Counted from the stretch's first letter, positions 10,191-28,817 are shown. The stretch is DNA of 64,000 nt from Mycolicibacterium sp. 018/SC-01/001 (GCF_007096635.1 NZ_VKAA01000001.1:186001-250000); one strand, 5' to 3'. Numbers and translations are program-made. The notes: generated by a model not told the origin, from the letters alone.

Positions 10191-11534
10191 CTAATTGGTC
10201 GGTGCGGGAGTGTCATTCGCCAGGGTGTCGTTCGCACTCGGGTCTGCGTTCTCCCGCGCGATGTCACCCTGGCAGTCGTCCTGCGACAGCTTGGTCTGCG
10301 AAACGCACACCTGCACCGGCACGTCTCCGGTACCGGTGGGTTTGGCGATGTCCGACGAATACAGCGACCACAGCATCTGATCCGACCCGCTCACCCGCGC
10401 GCAGAACGCCTGCGCCCCCTGCTCGGTGACACCCGCGGCGCCCAGCGTCGCACAGTCCGCACCGACCACCACCACGGGCACCGCCACCGTCGCCGTCTTC
10501 GTCGGTTCGTCGCGCAACACCACGAACAGCGCCACGGCGACCGCGAGCACCGACAGCACGAGCGCAGACACCGTCAGCATGCGCCCCCGGGACCGCGTGG
10601 CAGCTCGCCCCGCCCGCGCGTGTCGCGGGCCGGCCGCCGCCGCCTGCGCCGGCATCGTCGCGTGCGGATCACCACCGAGCGTCGGTGCCGGGAGCCCGGA
10701 CCTGTTGGCCAGCGCCCGCGCGAAGTCGACGCAGCGCTCGAACCGGTCGGCCGGCGACTTGGCCAGAGCTTTCTCCAGCGCCCCGCCCAGCCCCGACAGA
10801 TCGGGCCGCGCCTCCGCGATCGACGGAGGCCGCGCCGACAGGTGGGAACTGATCACGATCGCCGGATTGGAATGCTGGAACGGCGGCGACCCCGTCAACA
10901 GTTGGTACGCCGTCGCCGCCAACGCGTACTGATCGGCCCGGCCGTCGATGTGCTTGTCGGCGGTCAGCTGCTCGGGCGCCGAGTACGCGACCGTGCCGAC
11001 CGTCATGTCCGTGGCGGTGAGCGCGCTGACCTCGCCGACGCGGCGGGCAATACCGAAGTCCGCCAGCATGATCCGCTCGTCGTCGGTGCCAGGATCGGAG
11101 ATCAGGATGTTGGCGGGTTTGACGTCGCGGTGCAGCAGTCCGCGCGCATGCGCGTAGTCCAGCGCCTCCCCCACCGCGGTGACGATGCGGACCACCAGCT
11201 CCGGCGGCATGCCGTCGGGGTAACGCTCGGCGAGCAGCCGGGCCGCGTCGGTGCCCTCGACGTGGTCCATCGACAGCCACAGCCGCCCGTCGAAGTCCCC
11301 GCGGTCGTGCACCGAGACGATGTGCGGATGCCACAGCGTGGCCGCGATGTCGGCCTCCCGGTTGAAGCGCTCCCGGTACTCGTCGTCGGCGCACACCGCG
11401 GCCGAGAGCACCTTCAGCGCGTCGTTGCGTGGCAGCCGCGGGTGCCGCGCCAGATACACCTCGCCCATACCGCCCGAGCCCAACAGCCGCAGCACGGTGT
11501 AGCCCGCGATCACGTCTCCATCGGTCAGCGGCAT
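10191..11534 (-). CDS. Transmembrane Ser/Thr protein kinase (PknF/PknJ-like)
   Basis: 447 residues. The cytosolic Hanks-type kinase domain occupies about 12-275 and has the glycine loop GSGGMGEV (19-26), Lys41, HRDVKPAN and DFG, so all catalytic residues are present. A proline/alanine linker follows, then one membrane helix at about 319-341. The external domain of about 100 residues has four cysteines (GADC, AFC, VQVC, DDC), suggesting two disulfides. It is the distal gene of a run fadD32-pks13-accD4-DUF4331-kinase and starts 10 bases after the DUF4331 gene. Kinases of this family phosphorylate cell-wall enzymes in mycobacteria, so feedback on the mycolate operon is an attractive inference. 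The exact Pkn name is not assigned. Confidence 0.92.
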   Translation of the reverse strand: MPLTDGDVIAGYTVLRLLGSGGMGEVYLARHPRLPRNDALKVLSAAVCADDEYRERFNREADIAATLWHPHIVSVHDRGDFDGRLWLSMDHVEGTDAARLLAERYPDGMPPELVVRIVTAVGEALDYAHARGLLHRDVKPANILISDPGTDDERIMLADFGIARRVGEVSALTATDMTVGTVAYSAPEQLTADKHIDGRADQYALAATAYQLLTGSPPFQHSNPAIVISSHLSARPPSIAEARPDLSGLGGALEKALAKSPADRFERCVDFARALANRSGLPAPTLGGDPHATMPAQAAAAGPRHARAGRAATRSRGRMLTVSALVLSVLAVAVALFVVLRDEPTKTATVAVPVVVVGADCATLGAAGVTEQGAQAFCARVSGSDQMLWSLYSSDIAKPTGTGDVPVQVCVSQTKLSQDDCQGDIARENADPSANDTLANDTPAPTN

Positions 11535-11544
11535 CGCGACGGCC

Positions 11545-12444
11545 CTACGGCGCGCAGAGGTAGGGGAAGTCGGGCAGGAAGTCCTGCCGCGGCGTGAAGT
11601 CGGTCAATGGGGTCCGCCCCTTCGTCAGGAACCGCGACCGGTAGTCGGCGACGTCGTCGCCCAGCGTGCGCCCGTTCGGATAGCGGGCGGGCTTACGCGG
11701 GTTGTAGGTCAGCACATCGGGCAGCGTGCCCTCGGCGGTGATCGCGTCGATCGCCTCGCTGCGGCTGTAGCCACCGGTCTCACCCATCAGTTCGATCAGG
11801 TGGCCCATCCAGCGACCCTGGTCCCGATTGGGTTCGTCGGCGTTGAACTCGGCGCGGTCGGCGTCGTCGGGGAAGAATCCGCTGACCCACGGGTGGCCGG
11901 CACGGTCGACGTGCTGGAACCGGCCGTCGACGTTGACGCTGCAGCGCGCCCAGATGCGCACATCCGGTGCCGCGCCGAGATACGCCGTCGGCAACTCCAC
12001 CGCCATCGCGATGACCGTCGAGTCGGGGAACGCCGCATCGGTGCGTGCCCCGGCGAAGAACGAGAACGAGCCGGACCGAGACCGCCACAGGTGCGGCTCG
12101 TCGGAGAAGGACACGTCGAGCCCGCCGAAGATCTCCGACCCCACCGCGGCGTCGACGCGCGCCTCGGACTGCAGGGCGAGCCGCACGTCGACCTTCTGTC
12201 GCCCGTTCACGGGCTCGCTGAAGGTGAAGTTGAACGCGATGTCGTTGCGCAGGTCACCGTCGTTGTCGATCGCGATGCGGTACACCGCGTCGGGATGCAT
12301 CGGGCTCGCATCCGGGTTCGCGGTCAGGATCAGTGCGGTACGGCCCGGGTCCTTCGGGGACGGGAACACGTACAGATCGCACAGGTCAAGACGCGGATCG
12401 CCCAGCGGCGCACCCCGACGCAGCCCGGTGAAGTCAGTCGACAC
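11545..12444 (-). CDS. DUF4331-family protein
   Basis: 299 residues from GTG 12444 (VSTDFTGLRRGAPLGDPRLDLCDLYVF). The frame stays open upstream, but that part looks like an antisense shadow of accD4. The DUF4331 signature DLYVFPSP...TALILTANPDASP, DGDLRNDIAFNFTFSEP and a later GRTLGDDVADY are present. No signal peptide is evident, and function is unknown for the family. It lies 26 bases after accD4 and 10 before the kinase gene on the same strand, hence probably in the mycolate condensation transcript. Confidence 0.85.
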   Translation of the reverse strand: MSTDFTGLRRGAPLGDPRLDLCDLYVFPSPKDPGRTALILTANPDASPMHPDAVYRIAIDNDGDLRNDIAFNFTFSEPVNGRQKVDVRLALQSEARVDAAVGSEIFGGLDVSFSDEPHLWRSRSGSFSFFAGARTDAAFPDSTVIAMAVELPTAYLGAAPDVRIWARCSVNVDGRFQHVDRAGHPWVSGFFPDDADRAEFNADEPNRDQGRWMGHLIELMGETGGYSRSEAIDAITAEGTLPDVLTYNPRKPARYPNGRTLGDDVADYRSRFLTKGRTPLTDFTPRQDFLPDFPYLCAP

Positions 12445-12470
12445 AGGCTCTATCCAACCGCACCGCAGTT

Positions 12471-19438
<6,968 letters not shown>

Positions 19439-19502
19439 GTTCACTTACCTCACGATCGGCAGGCGGCCGGTGGGCCGCCTGTGCCGTTGCTGTCGGTGGA
19501 CG

Positions 19503-21392
19503 TCAGTCCGTCTCGTCGGGGAATGCGTTGGCCAGCTTCCCGCTGCGCAGGCTGCCGTCCAGGTAGGCCGACCGGCAGGCGCGGCGACCGATCTTGCCGC
19601 TGGACGTGCGGGGGATCGCACCGGCCGGGGTGAGCAGCACGTCGCGCACCGTCACACCGTGACGCACGGCGATCGCCGCGCGGATGTCGTCGGCGATCGG
19701 TCCCATCTCCAGCTTGTGCGCGCCGGGTGCCCGCTCCCCGACGATGACGAGTTGTTCGGACGTGTCACTCGGATCGCGCTTGAGACCGGAGTGCGCGTCG
19801 GCGAACACGTCGTCGGGAAGCTGATTGGCAGGCACCGAGAACGCCGCGACGAAACCGGTGCGCAGCGCCTTGGTCGCTTCCTGTGCGGAGTACTCGAGGT
19901 CCTGCGGGTAGTGGTTGCGGCCGTCGATGATCACCAGGTCCTTGACGCGTCCGGTGATGTAGAGCTGGCCGTCGTGGTACGCGCCGAGGTCACCGGTACG
20001 CACCCAGGTCGCGCTGTCGGTCGCGCCCTCGGCGTGCGATGGCGTCGTGCGCGACTTCAGCGTGTTCTGGAACGTCGCCGCCGTCTCCTCGGGCTTGTTC
20101 CAGTAGCCGGTACCCATGTTCTGGCCGCTGATCCAGATCTCGCCGATCTGGCCGTCGGGCAGCTCCGAGGCGGTCTCCTTGTCGACGATGACCGCCCACT
20201 CCGCGATGCCGACCACGCCGGCGCCGGCTTGGGCGACAGCTTTGTCCGAGTCGTCGGGCACCGGCACGAAGCGGCCGGCATTGAGCTCGTCGCGGTCGAC
20301 CGAGACGATCGTCGGCGGCTGGTCCATCGGCGTCGTCGACACGAACAGCGTCGCCTCGGCCAGCCCGTAGGACGGCTTGATGGCCTGCGGCCGGAATCCG
20401 TATTCGCCGAACGCCTCGTTGAACCGTGTCACCGTGGCAGCCGAGATCGGCTCGCTGCCGTTGAGGATCGCCTTGACGTTCGACAGATCCAGCGGCGGCT
20501 CACCGTCTTTGGGCAGTCCGCGGGCCGCGGCGTGGTCGAAGGCGAAGTTCGGCGCGACGGAGTACACCTCGCCGGTCTCGCCCTCCTTGCGCGCCATCTC
20601 GCGGATCCACCGACCGGGTCGCCGCACGAACGCCGCCGGGGTCATGAACGTCACATAGTGGCCGATCATCGGCGAGAGCAACACGGTGATCAGGCCCATG
20701 TCGTGGAAGAACGGCAGCCAGGACACGCCGCGATCGCCTTCTTCACCCTGCAGCGCCTCGATCACCTGGACCACGTTGGTGGCCAGGTTCAGGTAGGTGA
20801 TCTGCACGCCGGTGGGGATGCGGGTCGACCCGGACGTGTACTGCAGGTACGCGATGGTGTCCGGTTGGACGTCGATCGGCTCCCAGGTGGCACCCACCTC
20901 GTCGGGCACCGCGTCGACCGCGATGACGCGGGGCCGCTGGTTGGCCGGGCGGCTGCGGAAGAACTTGCGCACACCCTCGGCCGCGTCGGTGGTGGTCAGG
21001 ATCGCCGTGGGGTGGCAGTTGTCCAGAACGGCGTGCAGGCGGCCGACGTGGCCCGGCTCGGACGGATCGAACAGCGGCACCGCGATGCGGCCGGAGTACA
21101 GCGTGCCGAAGAACGCCACCAGGTACTCGAGGTTCTGCGGGCATAGGATCGCCACCCGGTCACCGGGCTCGGTGACCTGCTGCAGGCGTGCCCCGACGGC
21201 GCGGTTGCGCGCACCGAAATCCGCCCAATTCAGGTCCCGCTCGACACCGTCACGCTCGGTGGAGAAGTCGACGAAGCGGTAGGCCAGCTTGTCGCCCCGC
21301 ACCCGGGCCCATCGTTCGACGTGCTTGACCAGGTTCCCGTTGTCGGGGAATTTGATCAAACCGTCCTTGATGAACGGGTTGTGGAACGCCAT
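19503..21392 (-). CDS. fadD32: Long-chain fatty-acid AMP ligase FadD32
   Basis: 629 residues. An adenylating enzyme (FAAL class) that activates meromycolic acid as acyl-AMP and loads it on the N-terminal ACP of Pks13. The P-loop [13 protein letters not shown], the [10 protein letters not shown] segment, [29 protein letters not shown] and [12 protein letters not shown] are all visible, and the C-terminal [15 protein letters not shown] carries the catalytic lysine. ATG 21392 ([11 protein letters not shown]) has a GGAG 7 bases upstream and matches known N termini better than GTG 21407. It is the first gene of the mycolate condensation operon and is preceded by a 159-base promoter gap. Confidence 0.96.
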   Translation of the reverse strand: MAFHNPFIKDGLIKFPDNGNLVKHVERWARVRGDKLAYRFVDFSTERDGVERDLNWADFGARNRAVGARLQQVTEPGDRVAILCPQNLEYLVAFFGTLYSGRIAVPLFDPSEPGHVGRLHAVLDNCHPTAILTTTDAAEGVRKFFRSRPANQRPRVIAVDAVPDEVGATWEPIDVQPDTIAYLQYTSGSTRIPTGVQITYLNLATNVVQVIEALQGEEGDRGVSWLPFFHDMGLITVLLSPMIGHYVTFMTPAAFVRRPGRWIREMARKEGETGEVYSVAPNFAFDHAAARGLPKDGEPPLDLSNVKAILNGSEPISAATVTRFNEAFGEYGFRPQAIKPSYGLAEATLFVSTTPMDQPPTIVSVDRDELNAGRFVPVPDDSDKAVAQAGAGVVGIAEWAVIVDKETASELPDGQIGEIWISGQNMGTGYWNKPEETAATFQNTLKSRTTPSHAEGATDSATWVRTGDLGAYHDGQLYITGRVKDLVIIDGRNHYPQDLEYSAQEATKALRTGFVAAFSVPANQLPDDVFADAHSGLKRDPSDTSEQLVIVGERAPGAHKLEMGPIADDIRAAIAVRHGVTVRDVLLTPAGAIPRTSSGKIGRRACRSAYLDGSLRSGKLANAFPDETD

Positions 21393-21551
21393 CTCAACTC
21401 CAATCACATGGGATAGATCCCAAACCCCGAAATCGTACCGGGGTGACGGCCCCCCGCCCCTGAACCGCCATCCGCGTGGTCTTAGGTGGTCTTAGATTTC
21501 CCTTAATGTTAGGCGACGGCCCGACGGCCGCCAAATTCCCGGGGTCACGTC
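21393..21551. promoter_or_regulatory. fadD32 promoter region with 10-bp tandem repeat
   Basis: The gap between culp6 (stop side) and the fadD32 start must hold the fadD32-pks13-accD4 promoter. It contains two exact head-to-tail copies of GTGGTCTTAG (21476-21485 and 21486-21495), one helical turn apart and about 85 bases upstream of the fadD32 start. An AT-rich stretch (TTTCCCTTAATGTTAG, about 21497-21512) lies just beyond. The repeats may bind a regulator; none is identified. Confidence 0.5.
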
Positions 21552-22574
21552 TCAGCCATGTTTCGGCTGCGGAGCGTTATTGATCAGCTGCCGCGCCCAG
21601 TTCAGCGTCCAGTCGGTGGCCGGCTGACCGTCGAGGGCCCAGAACTGCGTCGTGGCGTACATCGCGTGGACCGGCTGACCGGCGCCGCCGCTGAGCACCT
21701 CGAGCGTCTTGGGCAACTGGGTGATGTTGAACGCCGACGTCGGGGCCGCGCAGATCAGGTCGCCCCGGGCGCAGATCTCGTTGGTGCGGTCGTTGAGCGC
21801 ACCGAAGCCGCCCGGACGCGGGCCCGTCATCGTCAGGCCCAGCGCGGACAGCGTGGGCACCTCGTGCAGCGTGATCTCCGCGCCCTGACCGTCGGGGTTG
21901 GGACCGATGTCCTGCCCGACGCCGTCCTGACGTCGGCCATCGGCGACCAGCGTCACCCCCAGGACCAGATCCTGGTCCACCGGACCCCGGCCGTTGCCGA
22001 TGTCGCTGGCGATGTCCCCGGCGATCACCGCGCCCTGCGAGAACCCGATCAGCACGTAGCTGGTCAGCGGGCACCGGTTGTTCATGTCGGTCATCGCCTG
22101 CACCGCGGCTCGGGTGCCTTCGGCCCGGCTGTCGTTGTAGGACATCTGCTGATCGGCCGACAGCGGATTGTGGAACTGCGCGGTGTAGGGAACCGTGAAC
22201 ACCTCCACGCGGTCGGTGCCGAACTCGGCCCGGATCGGGTTCGTGACGCGCAGCAGCAGCGCGGCGGGGAACTGCACGGGGTTGAACGGATCCAGGGCCC
22301 GCGACGACTCCCACGTCCCGGGGATCGAGATCACCTGGACGTCGGGGCAGCTCGCATCCTGGAACTCCGGCCGCGGCTTGCTCGGCGTACCCGGGGAGCC
22401 GGACGGCGCGCCCGTCGGCGGCAGCGCGGTGGGCGGAATCGCCGTCGAACCGCTGTCGGGCCGGCGCAGCACGACGATCACGACGGCGACGATCAGCACG
22501 ACGGCGAGGCCGACCGCGCCGGCAGCGAAGAGCGCCAGCAGGCGGTGGCGTTTACGCCTGTTCGTTTTGGCCAT
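21552..22574 (-). CDS. culp6: Cutinase-like lipase Culp6
   Basis: 340 residues, homologous by sequence and position to Rv3802c, an essential envelope lipase/thioesterase linked to mycolate metabolism and inhibited by tetrahydrolipstatin. An N-terminal membrane anchor ([20 protein letters not shown]) follows a basic [11 protein letters not shown] start. A Pro/Gly/Ser linker precedes the cutinase domain with [16 protein letters not shown] and the nucleophile elbow GFSQG; Asp and His follow in the C-terminal half. The start ATG 22574 has an AGGAG that overlaps the stop of the upstream DUF732 gene, so the two are coupled. Confidence 0.92.
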   Translation of the reverse strand: MAKTNRRKRHRLLALFAAGAVGLAVVLIVAVVIVVLRRPDSGSTAIPPTALPPTGAPSGSPGTPSKPRPEFQDASCPDVQVISIPGTWESSRALDPFNPVQFPAALLLRVTNPIRAEFGTDRVEVFTVPYTAQFHNPLSADQQMSYNDSRAEGTRAAVQAMTDMNNRCPLTSYVLIGFSQGAVIAGDIASDIGNGRGPVDQDLVLGVTLVADGRRQDGVGQDIGPNPDGQGAEITLHEVPTLSALGLTMTGPRPGGFGALNDRTNEICARGDLICAAPTSAFNITQLPKTLEVLSGGAGQPVHAMYATTQFWALDGQPATDWTLNWARQLINNAPQPKHG

Positions 22575-22588
22575 GGGTTGAAACGCTC

Positions 22589-23080
22589 CTAGCAGAGTTG
22601 ATCGGTCGCGATGCGAATGTAGTCGGCGGTCTCGGCATGCAGCCGACTCGCCGACGGCAGCGCGGCGCCAGAACTCATCACACCCTCGGACGCCGGCTCC
22701 TCGGCGTCGTTGCGGACCAGCGGCGCGACGAACTCCCAGACCGCCTGGTCGGTCTGTTTCGCTGCCCGCGCCTGGCACACGTAGGAGCCGATGCTCAGAG
22801 CGGCCAGATCGCTGGAGGGCATCACGCCGGCGTCGCGCAGAGCGTCCAGGAAGGAGCGCTGCCGCGGCGTGACCATCAGCGCGTTGGGGTCCTCCGCGGG
22901 AGGAGCCTCGACAGACTGCTGTTCACGCGCGGGCGCCGGCTCGCCGGTCGAGGCCGGTCCAGCGACCACGTCGTCGCCGGGCCCGCACCCGGCCAGCCAC
23001 GTCGAGGACGCAACCAGCAAGCACCCCGCCACTCCTGCACCCGCCAGAGCGGACCGTGACCTGTGCTGCACGAAATCCAA
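22589..23080 (-). CDS. DUF732-family lipoprotein
   Basis: 163 residues if started at TTG 23080; GTG 23071 gives a start three residues later and is equally plausible. The N terminus is a lipoprotein signal ([12 protein letters not shown], lipobox LAGC), followed by a Pro/Ala linker and the mycobacterial DUF732 domain ([23 protein letters not shown]). It is presumably anchored outside the membrane. Role unknown. Its stop TAG overlaps the ribosome binding site of culp6, and the MPT51 gene lies 28 bases upstream, so the three are probably one transcript. Confidence 0.82.
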   Translation of the reverse strand: MDFVQHRSRSALAGAGVAGCLLVASSTWLAGCGPGDDVVAGPASTGEPAPAREQQSVEAPPAEDPNALMVTPRQRSFLDALRDAGVMPSSDLAALSIGSYVCQARAAKQTDQAVWEFVAPLVRNDAEEPASEGVMSSGAALPSASRLHAETADYIRIATDQLC

Positions 23081-23108
23081 CGTACCGGGGTCCGGCGGTG
23101 GCCAGTGC

Positions 23109-23993
23109 CTACCGGATCGTCGTGACGAGCTCGCCGCTCATCGCCGCCAGCTGTGCGCTCCACGTGCCCCAGTCATGGTTGCCGGACGGGGGGAAGTCGA
23201 AGTGCCCGTTGCCTCCGCCGGTCGCGCGGTAGTGCTGATAGAACGCCCTGTTGCTGCCTTGGGCCTGATCGCAGTAGCCGATCATCGCCGGGACGTCCGT
23301 GCACGTCAGCGTCGACGGGCTGAAGACCCACAGCCGTGTGTTGTTCGCCACCAGCAGCTGTACGTGGACATCCGGGTCGTGCCACTTCCACCGCCCCAGC
23401 TGTGGCAGACCCCACATGTTGCGGGTGTCGACGCCACCGAACTGCGCCAGGCCGGCGGTGATCGCGCCGTTCATCGTCGTGTTGGAGGGGGTCAGAAAGC
23501 CCGACAGCGAACCCGCGAAGCGGTAGCGGTCCGGGTGGAAGGCCGCCATCGTCATCGCGCCGGTACCGCCCATCGCCGCTCCCACGATCCCGTGTCCGCC
23601 CGGCGCCAGACCCTTGTTGGCGGCCAGCCAGTTCGGCAGCTCGTCGGCGAGGAACGTCTCCCACTGCTTGCTGCCGTCCTGCTCCCAGTTGGTGTACATG
23701 CTCCAGGCGCCACCGGCGGGAGCGACGACCGAGATGCCCTTGCCGGCCAGGGTGTTCATCGCGTTGCCCGCCGTCACCCAGTTGCTGACGTCGGGTGCGC
23801 CGTTGAAGGCGTCGAGCAGCACGACCGCGTGCGGGCCGCCGCCCTGAAAAGCGACGGGGATGTCGCGCCCCATCGCCGCCGACGGCACCATGAGCATCTC
23901 GACGCCTTGGGCGTGCGCAGTGCCCACGCCGCCGAGCAAGCCTGCCGTGGCGGCCAGCACTACAGCCATCAACGTCCGGATCAGCCCACGCAT
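23109..23993 (-). CDS. fbpD: MPT51/FbpD, non-catalytic antigen 85 paralogue
   Basis: 294 residues with a Sec signal peptide (MRGLIRTLMAVVLAATAGLL ... TAHA) and an alpha/beta-hydrolase fold of the antigen 85 type ([41 protein letters not shown]). The serine of the GxSxG elbow is replaced (VGAAMGGTGAM), so mycolyltransferase activity is not expected, as for M. tuberculosis MPT51, which is thought to bind sugar or matrix proteins. ATG 23993 has GGTGGGG upstream and gives a proper signal peptide. Confidence 0.93.
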   Translation of the reverse strand: MRGLIRTLMAVVLAATAGLLGGVGTAHAQGVEMLMVPSAAMGRDIPVAFQGGGPHAVVLLDAFNGAPDVSNWVTAGNAMNTLAGKGISVVAPAGGAWSMYTNWEQDGSKQWETFLADELPNWLAANKGLAPGGHGIVGAAMGGTGAMTMAAFHPDRYRFAGSLSGFLTPSNTTMNGAITAGLAQFGGVDTRNMWGLPQLGRWKWHDPDVHVQLLVANNTRLWVFSPSTLTCTDVPAMIGYCDQAQGSNRAFYQHYRATGGGNGHFDFPPSGNHDWGTWSAQLAAMSGELVTTIR

Positions 23994-24026
23994 CAACCCC
24001 ACCTCTCGAATCGCCCGACCGCAGAC

Positions 24027-24039
24027 GTAGTGAACCACA
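24027..24039 (-). promoter_or_regulatory. Motif shared with fbpA upstream region
   Basis: GTAGTGAACCACA (plus strand) 34 bases upstream of the MPT51 start. The same 13-mer with one change lies at 25233-25245 upstream of fbpA. It could be a promoter element or a common regulator site; see findings. Confidence 0.35.
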
Positions 24040-24067
24040 TCACCCTCTCGGGCCGCGGCGGAGAACG

Positions 24068-24107
24068 ACAGACGGCGGTGCCCCCGGATGGGAACACCGC
24101 CGTCTGT
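24068..24107 (-). terminator. Hairpin downstream of fbpA
   Basis: A perfect 13-bp stem (ACAGACGGCGGTG paired with CACCGCCGTCTGT) with a 14-base loop starts 17 bases after the fbpA stop. There is only a weak T-run behind it in the direction of transcription, as in the U-poor terminators common in mycobacteria. It separates fbpA from the MPT51 transcript. Confidence 0.7.
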
Positions 24108-24124
24108 GACGCGCGTGGCGCTGG

Positions 24125-25399
<1,275 letters not shown>

Positions 25400-27397
25400 T
25401 CACGGCCCGGTCGGCGGGAGCCCCGTGTACTGCGGATCGACCGGTGCCGGGATCGGCAGGCCGCACCGCTGCAGTTCGTAGAGCGGCACGCGATCGATGC
25501 GGTAGCGGGTGTACTCAGCGGCGTGCACGACGTTGGACAGGAACCGCCTGATGCCCATCGGCGCCCGGATCGCATCCAGCACCTTCACGGTTTCGGGGCA
25601 CTTCAGCGCGGCCTCGGCCTGACGGATCCAGTCCTCGTCCAGATAGGGCGGAATCCACGGTGGTTCCTTGAGGAACGGGCCCTCGGCCACAGCCCAGTCG
25701 GGAAAGAGGTTCTTGTCGTGGCCGATCCGACCGTCGGTCAGCCGCGCGGTGTGGGCGGCCAGCGGGTTGGCCAACCCGATCTGGTCGATGACCCGCACGT
25801 CGAGGCCGACGTTCATGCCGACCATGCCGAGATTGGTGAAGAACACGGTGTGCGGCCCGATGTAACCGCCGGCGGCCGCCGCGCGGACCTCGGGGGGCGG
25901 CGGCAGCGCCGGCACCACGTCCCAGCGGTCGTAGTTGCCCGACGGCAGCAGCAGCGCCCCGTCGGGCGTGTTGGCGATGGCGGTCAGCACCGCCCGCATG
26001 CGCGGATAGTCGAGGTAGTCGGCCGCGGTCAGCGGATGCGCATGCCCGGTGGCCTGGGAGTAGAACCGGCGCTCGTCGACGATGCCGCTGTAGGTGACGC
26101 GGGTGGCGTCGGCCCCCAGCCCCGGCGAATTGGCCGCCCACAGCGCCCATCCCGCCACGGCGAGCCACAGCACTGCCGTCGCGCCGGCGTAGAGATACCC
26201 GGCGCCGCGCGCCATCCGGGTGCGGTCGGGCAGCAGCAGCGGAATCACTGCCACCGGAGCGAGCAGGCAGAACATCGGCGTCAGCAGCACCCGGCCGTGC
26301 ATGAAGTCACCGCCCTGCCGGATCCAGTACACCGCCTGCAGCAGACCGGACACCAGGATGAAAGCCACGACCGCCGGCGGGCTCTGCACGGCGCGTGCCA
26401 CCCAGCCGGATTCCCTGCGGGCGTTGCCTGCCGGGGCGCGCTGCGCCCACTTGGGACGGCCGCGCAGCAGCAGCACCATCAGGCCCAACCCGATCAACAG
26501 GATCGCCGGCGCCCACAGCAGATACGGGCGGTTGAAATTGGCCAGGTACACGAAACCCTGATCCCACTTGGAGCCGGAGGCGTCCTTGGCCAACGCAGTG
26601 CCCGGCACCAGCAGCCCGTAGTAACCCATGCGAAAGATCTGATAGGCCACGGGGATCAGGCCGCCGGCGACAACGAGCACCGCCCGGGCGGCCCAGCCGC
26701 GCGTCGCGACGAGCATCATCACCAGCGCCAGTCCGCCGATCAGCGCGAGTTCGGGACGCACGAGGACGGAGAATCCCGCCACGAACGCCAGCGCGAGCTG
26801 GAATGCGCGTGAGGCGCCGTGTCCGCGCGGGGCCTGCGACCAGCACACCATCATCCACCACAGCAGCCCGAGATAGGCCAGCACCAAACCGTTTTCGAGG
26901 CCGGAGGTGGCGAAGTCGCGCGCCGGCGGCACGGCGATGTACACCAGCGCGCCGGCGGGCAGGAAGATCGCGCGCCGCCCGCCGAGACCGGGGGCGTAGA
27001 GCCGCGCGGTGCCCAGCATCACCAGCACGACGCCCAGCACGCTGAGCACGAGAGCGAACACCAGCGCGACGTATTCGAGCCGGGCCGATCCGGAGACGAA
27101 CCCGCCGAGCGTCACCAGATAGGACCACGCGGTCGAGGTGTTGGCCTCCACCCGCTCACCGGCATTGAAGACCGGGCCGTTGCCCGCCAACAGGTTTCGC
27201 ACCGTCCGCAACACGATCAGGCCGTCGTCGGCGATCCAGCGGCGCTGCCACGCGCCCCATCCGAACAGCAGGGCCACCGCGGACACACTGACCCACAGGC
27301 TGATCCGCACCCACGCGTGGTACGGGAAGGCGGGCCACCGGTTGAGGCGATCCGCCGCGACGGACGTGATGCGCTCAGCTGAAGAAGATTGCGGCAC
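25400..27397 (-). CDS. aftB: Arabinofuranosyltransferase AftB
   Basis: 665 residues from GTG 27397; GTG 27361 is a possible later start. AftB adds the terminal beta-1,2-linked arabinofuranose to arabinan from DPA, giving the sites where mycolates are attached. GT-C architecture: an acidic pair Asp57-Asp58 (WIADDGL) after the first membrane helix, about ten helices, then a C-terminal extracytoplasmic domain of some 250 residues. The 5' end overlaps ubiA by 23 bases, so it belongs to the glf-glfT2-PAP2-ubiA run. Confidence 0.94.
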   Translation of the reverse strand: MPQSSSAERITSVAADRLNRWPAFPYHAWVRISLWVSVSAVALLFGWGAWQRRWIADDGLIVLRTVRNLLAGNGPVFNAGERVEANTSTAWSYLVTLGGFVSGSARLEYVALVFALVLSVLGVVLVMLGTARLYAPGLGGRRAIFLPAGALVYIAVPPARDFATSGLENGLVLAYLGLLWWMMVCWSQAPRGHGASRAFQLALAFVAGFSVLVRPELALIGGLALVMMLVATRGWAARAVLVVAGGLIPVAYQIFRMGYYGLLVPGTALAKDASGSKWDQGFVYLANFNRPYLLWAPAILLIGLGLMVLLLRGRPKWAQRAPAGNARRESGWVARAVQSPPAVVAFILVSGLLQAVYWIRQGGDFMHGRVLLTPMFCLLAPVAVIPLLLPDRTRMARGAGYLYAGATAVLWLAVAGWALWAANSPGLGADATRVTYSGIVDERRFYSQATGHAHPLTAADYLDYPRMRAVLTAIANTPDGALLLPSGNYDRWDVVPALPPPPEVRAAAAGGYIGPHTVFFTNLGMVGMNVGLDVRVIDQIGLANPLAAHTARLTDGRIGHDKNLFPDWAVAEGPFLKEPPWIPPYLDEDWIRQAEAALKCPETVKVLDAIRAPMGIRRFLSNVVHAAEYTRYRIDRVPLYELQRCGLPIPAPVDPQYTGLPPTGP

Positions 27398-28301
27398 CGA
27401 TGGTCCCGATCCACGCCAGCAGCAGCAGCTGCAGAACCCGGTCCTTCAGCGCGATCTCCTCGGGTTCACCGGCCAGACCCCCGTCGACGTCGACGGCGTA
27501 GCGCAGGATCGCGATCGTGATGGGGATGATCGTGATCGCGTACCACGAGGCGTTGGCGCCGTCGCGCTCGAAGGCCCACAGGCTGTAGCAGACCACCATC
27601 GCGGTGGCCGCGACCGTCCACACGAACCTCAGATAGGACGCGGTGTAGCTCTCCAGCGACTTGCGGATCTTGGCGCCGGTGCGTTCAGCCAGTTGCAGTT
27701 CCGCATAGCGCTTGCCGGCCACCATGAACAGCGAGCCGAACGTCATCACCAGCAGGAACCATTGCGACAGCGGGATGCCCGCGGCGGCGCCACCGGCGAT
27801 CGCGCGGATCAGGTACGCCGACGAGACGATGCAGATGTCCAGCACCGCTTGGTGTTTGAGGCCGAAGCAGTAGGCCAGCTGCATCGCGATGTACACGGCG
27901 ATGACCGCGACCAGATTGGGTGAGGCCAGTAGCGCGATCCCCAACGAGGCGACCCCGAGAATCACGGCCAGCGTGTACGCCAGCCATTCCGGCACCACCC
28001 CGGCCGCGATGGGCCGAAATCTCTTCGTCGGATGCTGCCGGTCGGCCTCGACGTCGCGCGAATCGTTGACCAGGTAGATGCACGAGGCCGCCATCGAGAA
28101 CGCCACGAACGCGATCACGATGTTGATCGCCATCTCGTCGTAGTCGTACCGGGCCGTGCCACCGAACGCGGCGATCGGGGCGGCCAGCACGAGGAGGTTC
28201 TTGACCCACTGCCGCGGCCGGATCGCCTTGATGATGCCCGCGGGCAGGCTCTTGGGCGGCCCGGCAGACGATCCCGTCTCGCGCACCTGGGATGTACTCA
28301 T
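27375..28301 (-). CDS. ubiA: Decaprenyl-phosphate phosphoribosyltransferase UbiA (DPPR synthase)
   Basis: 308 residues, about nine membrane helices. It transfers 5-phosphoribose from PRPP to decaprenyl phosphate, the first step to the arabinose donor DPA. The UbiA-superfamily motif NDSRDVEAD (NDxxDxxxD) follows the second helix, with a second acidic loop YAVDVDGG near the C terminus. The start ATG 28301 overlaps the PAP2 stop (ATGA), and the end overlaps aftB. Changes in this gene modulate ethambutol resistance in M. tuberculosis. Confidence 0.95.
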   Translation of the reverse strand: MSTSQVRETGSSAGPPKSLPAGIIKAIRPRQWVKNLLVLAAPIAAFGGTARYDYDEMAINIVIAFVAFSMAASCIYLVNDSRDVEADRQHPTKRFRPIAAGVVPEWLAYTLAVILGVASLGIALLASPNLVAVIAVYIAMQLAYCFGLKHQAVLDICIVSSAYLIRAIAGGAAAGIPLSQWFLLVMTFGSLFMVAGKRYAELQLAERTGAKIRKSLESYTASYLRFVWTVAATAMVVCYSLWAFERDGANASWYAITIIPITIAILRYAVDVDGGLAGEPEEIALKDRVLQLLLLAWIGTIGAAIFFS

Positions 28302-28817
28302 CGCGCTCCTCCTTCGAGCACCTCGGCGGCCTTGGTGACCACACCGGCGACGGCCGTGCCGACCGCGACGCCGGCGAGCACGTCGCTCGGGTAGTGCACG
28401 CCCAGAACCAAGCGCGACAACGCCATCGGCGGGACCAGCAGAGCAGGCAACGGCAGCCCGGTCGGACGCGCGAGCAACGCCGCGGCCGCGGCGGTCGACG
28501 TGGCATGCGCCGACGGGAAACTGAGCCGGCTGGGCGTGCCGACGTTCACCGCGATCGCCGGATGATGCGGGCGCGCACGGCGGACCACCCGCTTGATCAG
28601 GACCGCGGCGGCGTGCGCGGCGAAGGCACCGACCCCGGCGGCCACGTACTGACGCCGCCGGGCCGGGACCAGCCACGCACCGAGCGCGGCGACGACGAGC
28701 CAGCCGAGGCTGTGCTCTCCGAAGTGCGACAGCGTCCGCGCCGCGGGCAGCACGCCCGGCCTGTTCGCCACCGCCGACTGCACGGCCACCAGCACGGCAT
28801 CCTCGCCGCGCGGGGTG

